The notes beneath the pieces were generated by a model. It ran no database searches. It saw nothing but the letters and a program-made list of their open reading frames with translations, and had not been told where the DNA came from. Shown piece after piece: positions 63,897 through 64,000 of a DNA stretch of 64,000 nt (its first letter is position 1; each line of letters begins with the position of its first letter). Source of the stretch: Alkalibacterium pelagium (GTDB lineage: Bacteria; Bacillota; Bacilli; Lactobacillales; Carnobacteriaceae_A). The translations under genes were made by a program, and so were the position numbers. The stretch lies in assembly GCF_900109325.1 (NCBI RefSeq), contig NZ_FNZU01000005.1, positions 124,001 to 188,000 on the forward strand. Direction: 5' to 3'.

Positions 63897-64000
63897 TAAA
63901 TCACCCCTCCTGTTGCGACTGGCTCGTCTTCTTCCTCTTTTTCTTCCTTATCATGTTTATAGTAATAGGCTTGTGCTTCATAAAGCTTAAAGTAGTCTTT
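63896..64000 (-). CDS. C-terminal end of a partner ABC exporter gene (rest outside window)
   Basis: The last 34 codons read KDYFKLYEAQAYYYKHDKEE and a short acidic tail to TAA at 63896-63898. L-Y-E-A-Q-A-Y-Y matches the L-W-N-A-Q-A-Q-Y-Y end of the downstream exporter, as expected of paired half-transporters. Confidence 0.7.
   Translation of the reverse strand, partial: KDYFKLYEAQAYYYKHDKEEKEEEDEPVATGGVI

Overview
The window looks like a chromosome segment of a low-to-mid GC Gram-positive bacterium (Firmicutes). Shine-Dalgarno sites are strong, LacI-type mal regulation sits beside CcpA-type cre sites, and there are lipobox lipoproteins, an Rgg-type regulator and Listeria/Lactobacillales-style osmoprotectant transporter fusions. 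The exported proteins are very acidic, which suggests a halophilic or alkaliphilic member of Lactobacillales/Bacillales (Alkalibacterium or Marinilactibacillus would fit). That placement is inference; no rRNA or other decisive marker is present.

Region 1 (1-17.7 kb) is an alpha-glucan utilisation cluster, nearly all on the minus strand. An exported multidomain amylase (probably an amylopullulanase, cut by the left edge) breaks starch or pullulan outside the cell. MalEFG import the maltodextrins; the ATPase is not in the window. A cytoplasmic CBM34/GH13 neopullulanase, a GH65 phosphorylase, beta-phosphoglucomutase and an oligo-1,6-glucosidase then degrade them, feeding glucose and glucose 6-phosphate to glycolysis. 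Two promoters, upstream of malE and of the neopullulanase gene, carry the same LacI-type operator exactly 12 bp upstream of the -35 box, which is activator geometry. A MalR-like LacI regulator lies nearby.

Region 2 (17.8-24 kb) holds a GH42 beta-galactosidase, an orphan TIGR02679/JetD-like protein with an apparently eroded Toprim motif, and a membrane-anchored acidic subtilase. Region 3 (24-30.2 kb) is a seven-gene uncharacterised operon: two ABC-2 permeases, an ATPase, a lipoprotein, two tandemly duplicated two-TM proteins and a small membrane protein. Region 4 (30.6-40.4 kb) carries an M24-fold protein lacking metal ligands, a GNAT enzyme, a flavoprotein disulfide reductase-like enzyme, an osmoprotectant ABC system with fused permease and binding protein, then guaB and guaA.

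Region 5 (40.5-46.6 kb) is much more AT-rich and looks acquired. A 1220-residue STAND-like NTPase with an N-terminal nuclease-like domain, a candidate stand-alone antiphage protein, sits directly after guaA (a known island insertion site) and is followed by decayed genes. Region 6 (46.6-56.9 kb) is an ordinary accessory/housekeeping mix: GrpB, lipoprotein nuclease, small membrane proteins, catalase with a PerR-like box, AraC/GyrI-like pair, GNATs, a methyltransferase and TruA. Region 7 (57-60.9 kb) is again AT-rich. It has a metzincin peptidase, an Rgg-like regulator with a divergent 20-residue hydrophobic peptide gene not previously called, and a truncated IS21-family element whose end carries four repeats at an exact 22-bp period. 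The window closes with a broken PspC gene, beta-carbonic anhydrase and a heterodimeric ABC exporter cut by the right edge.
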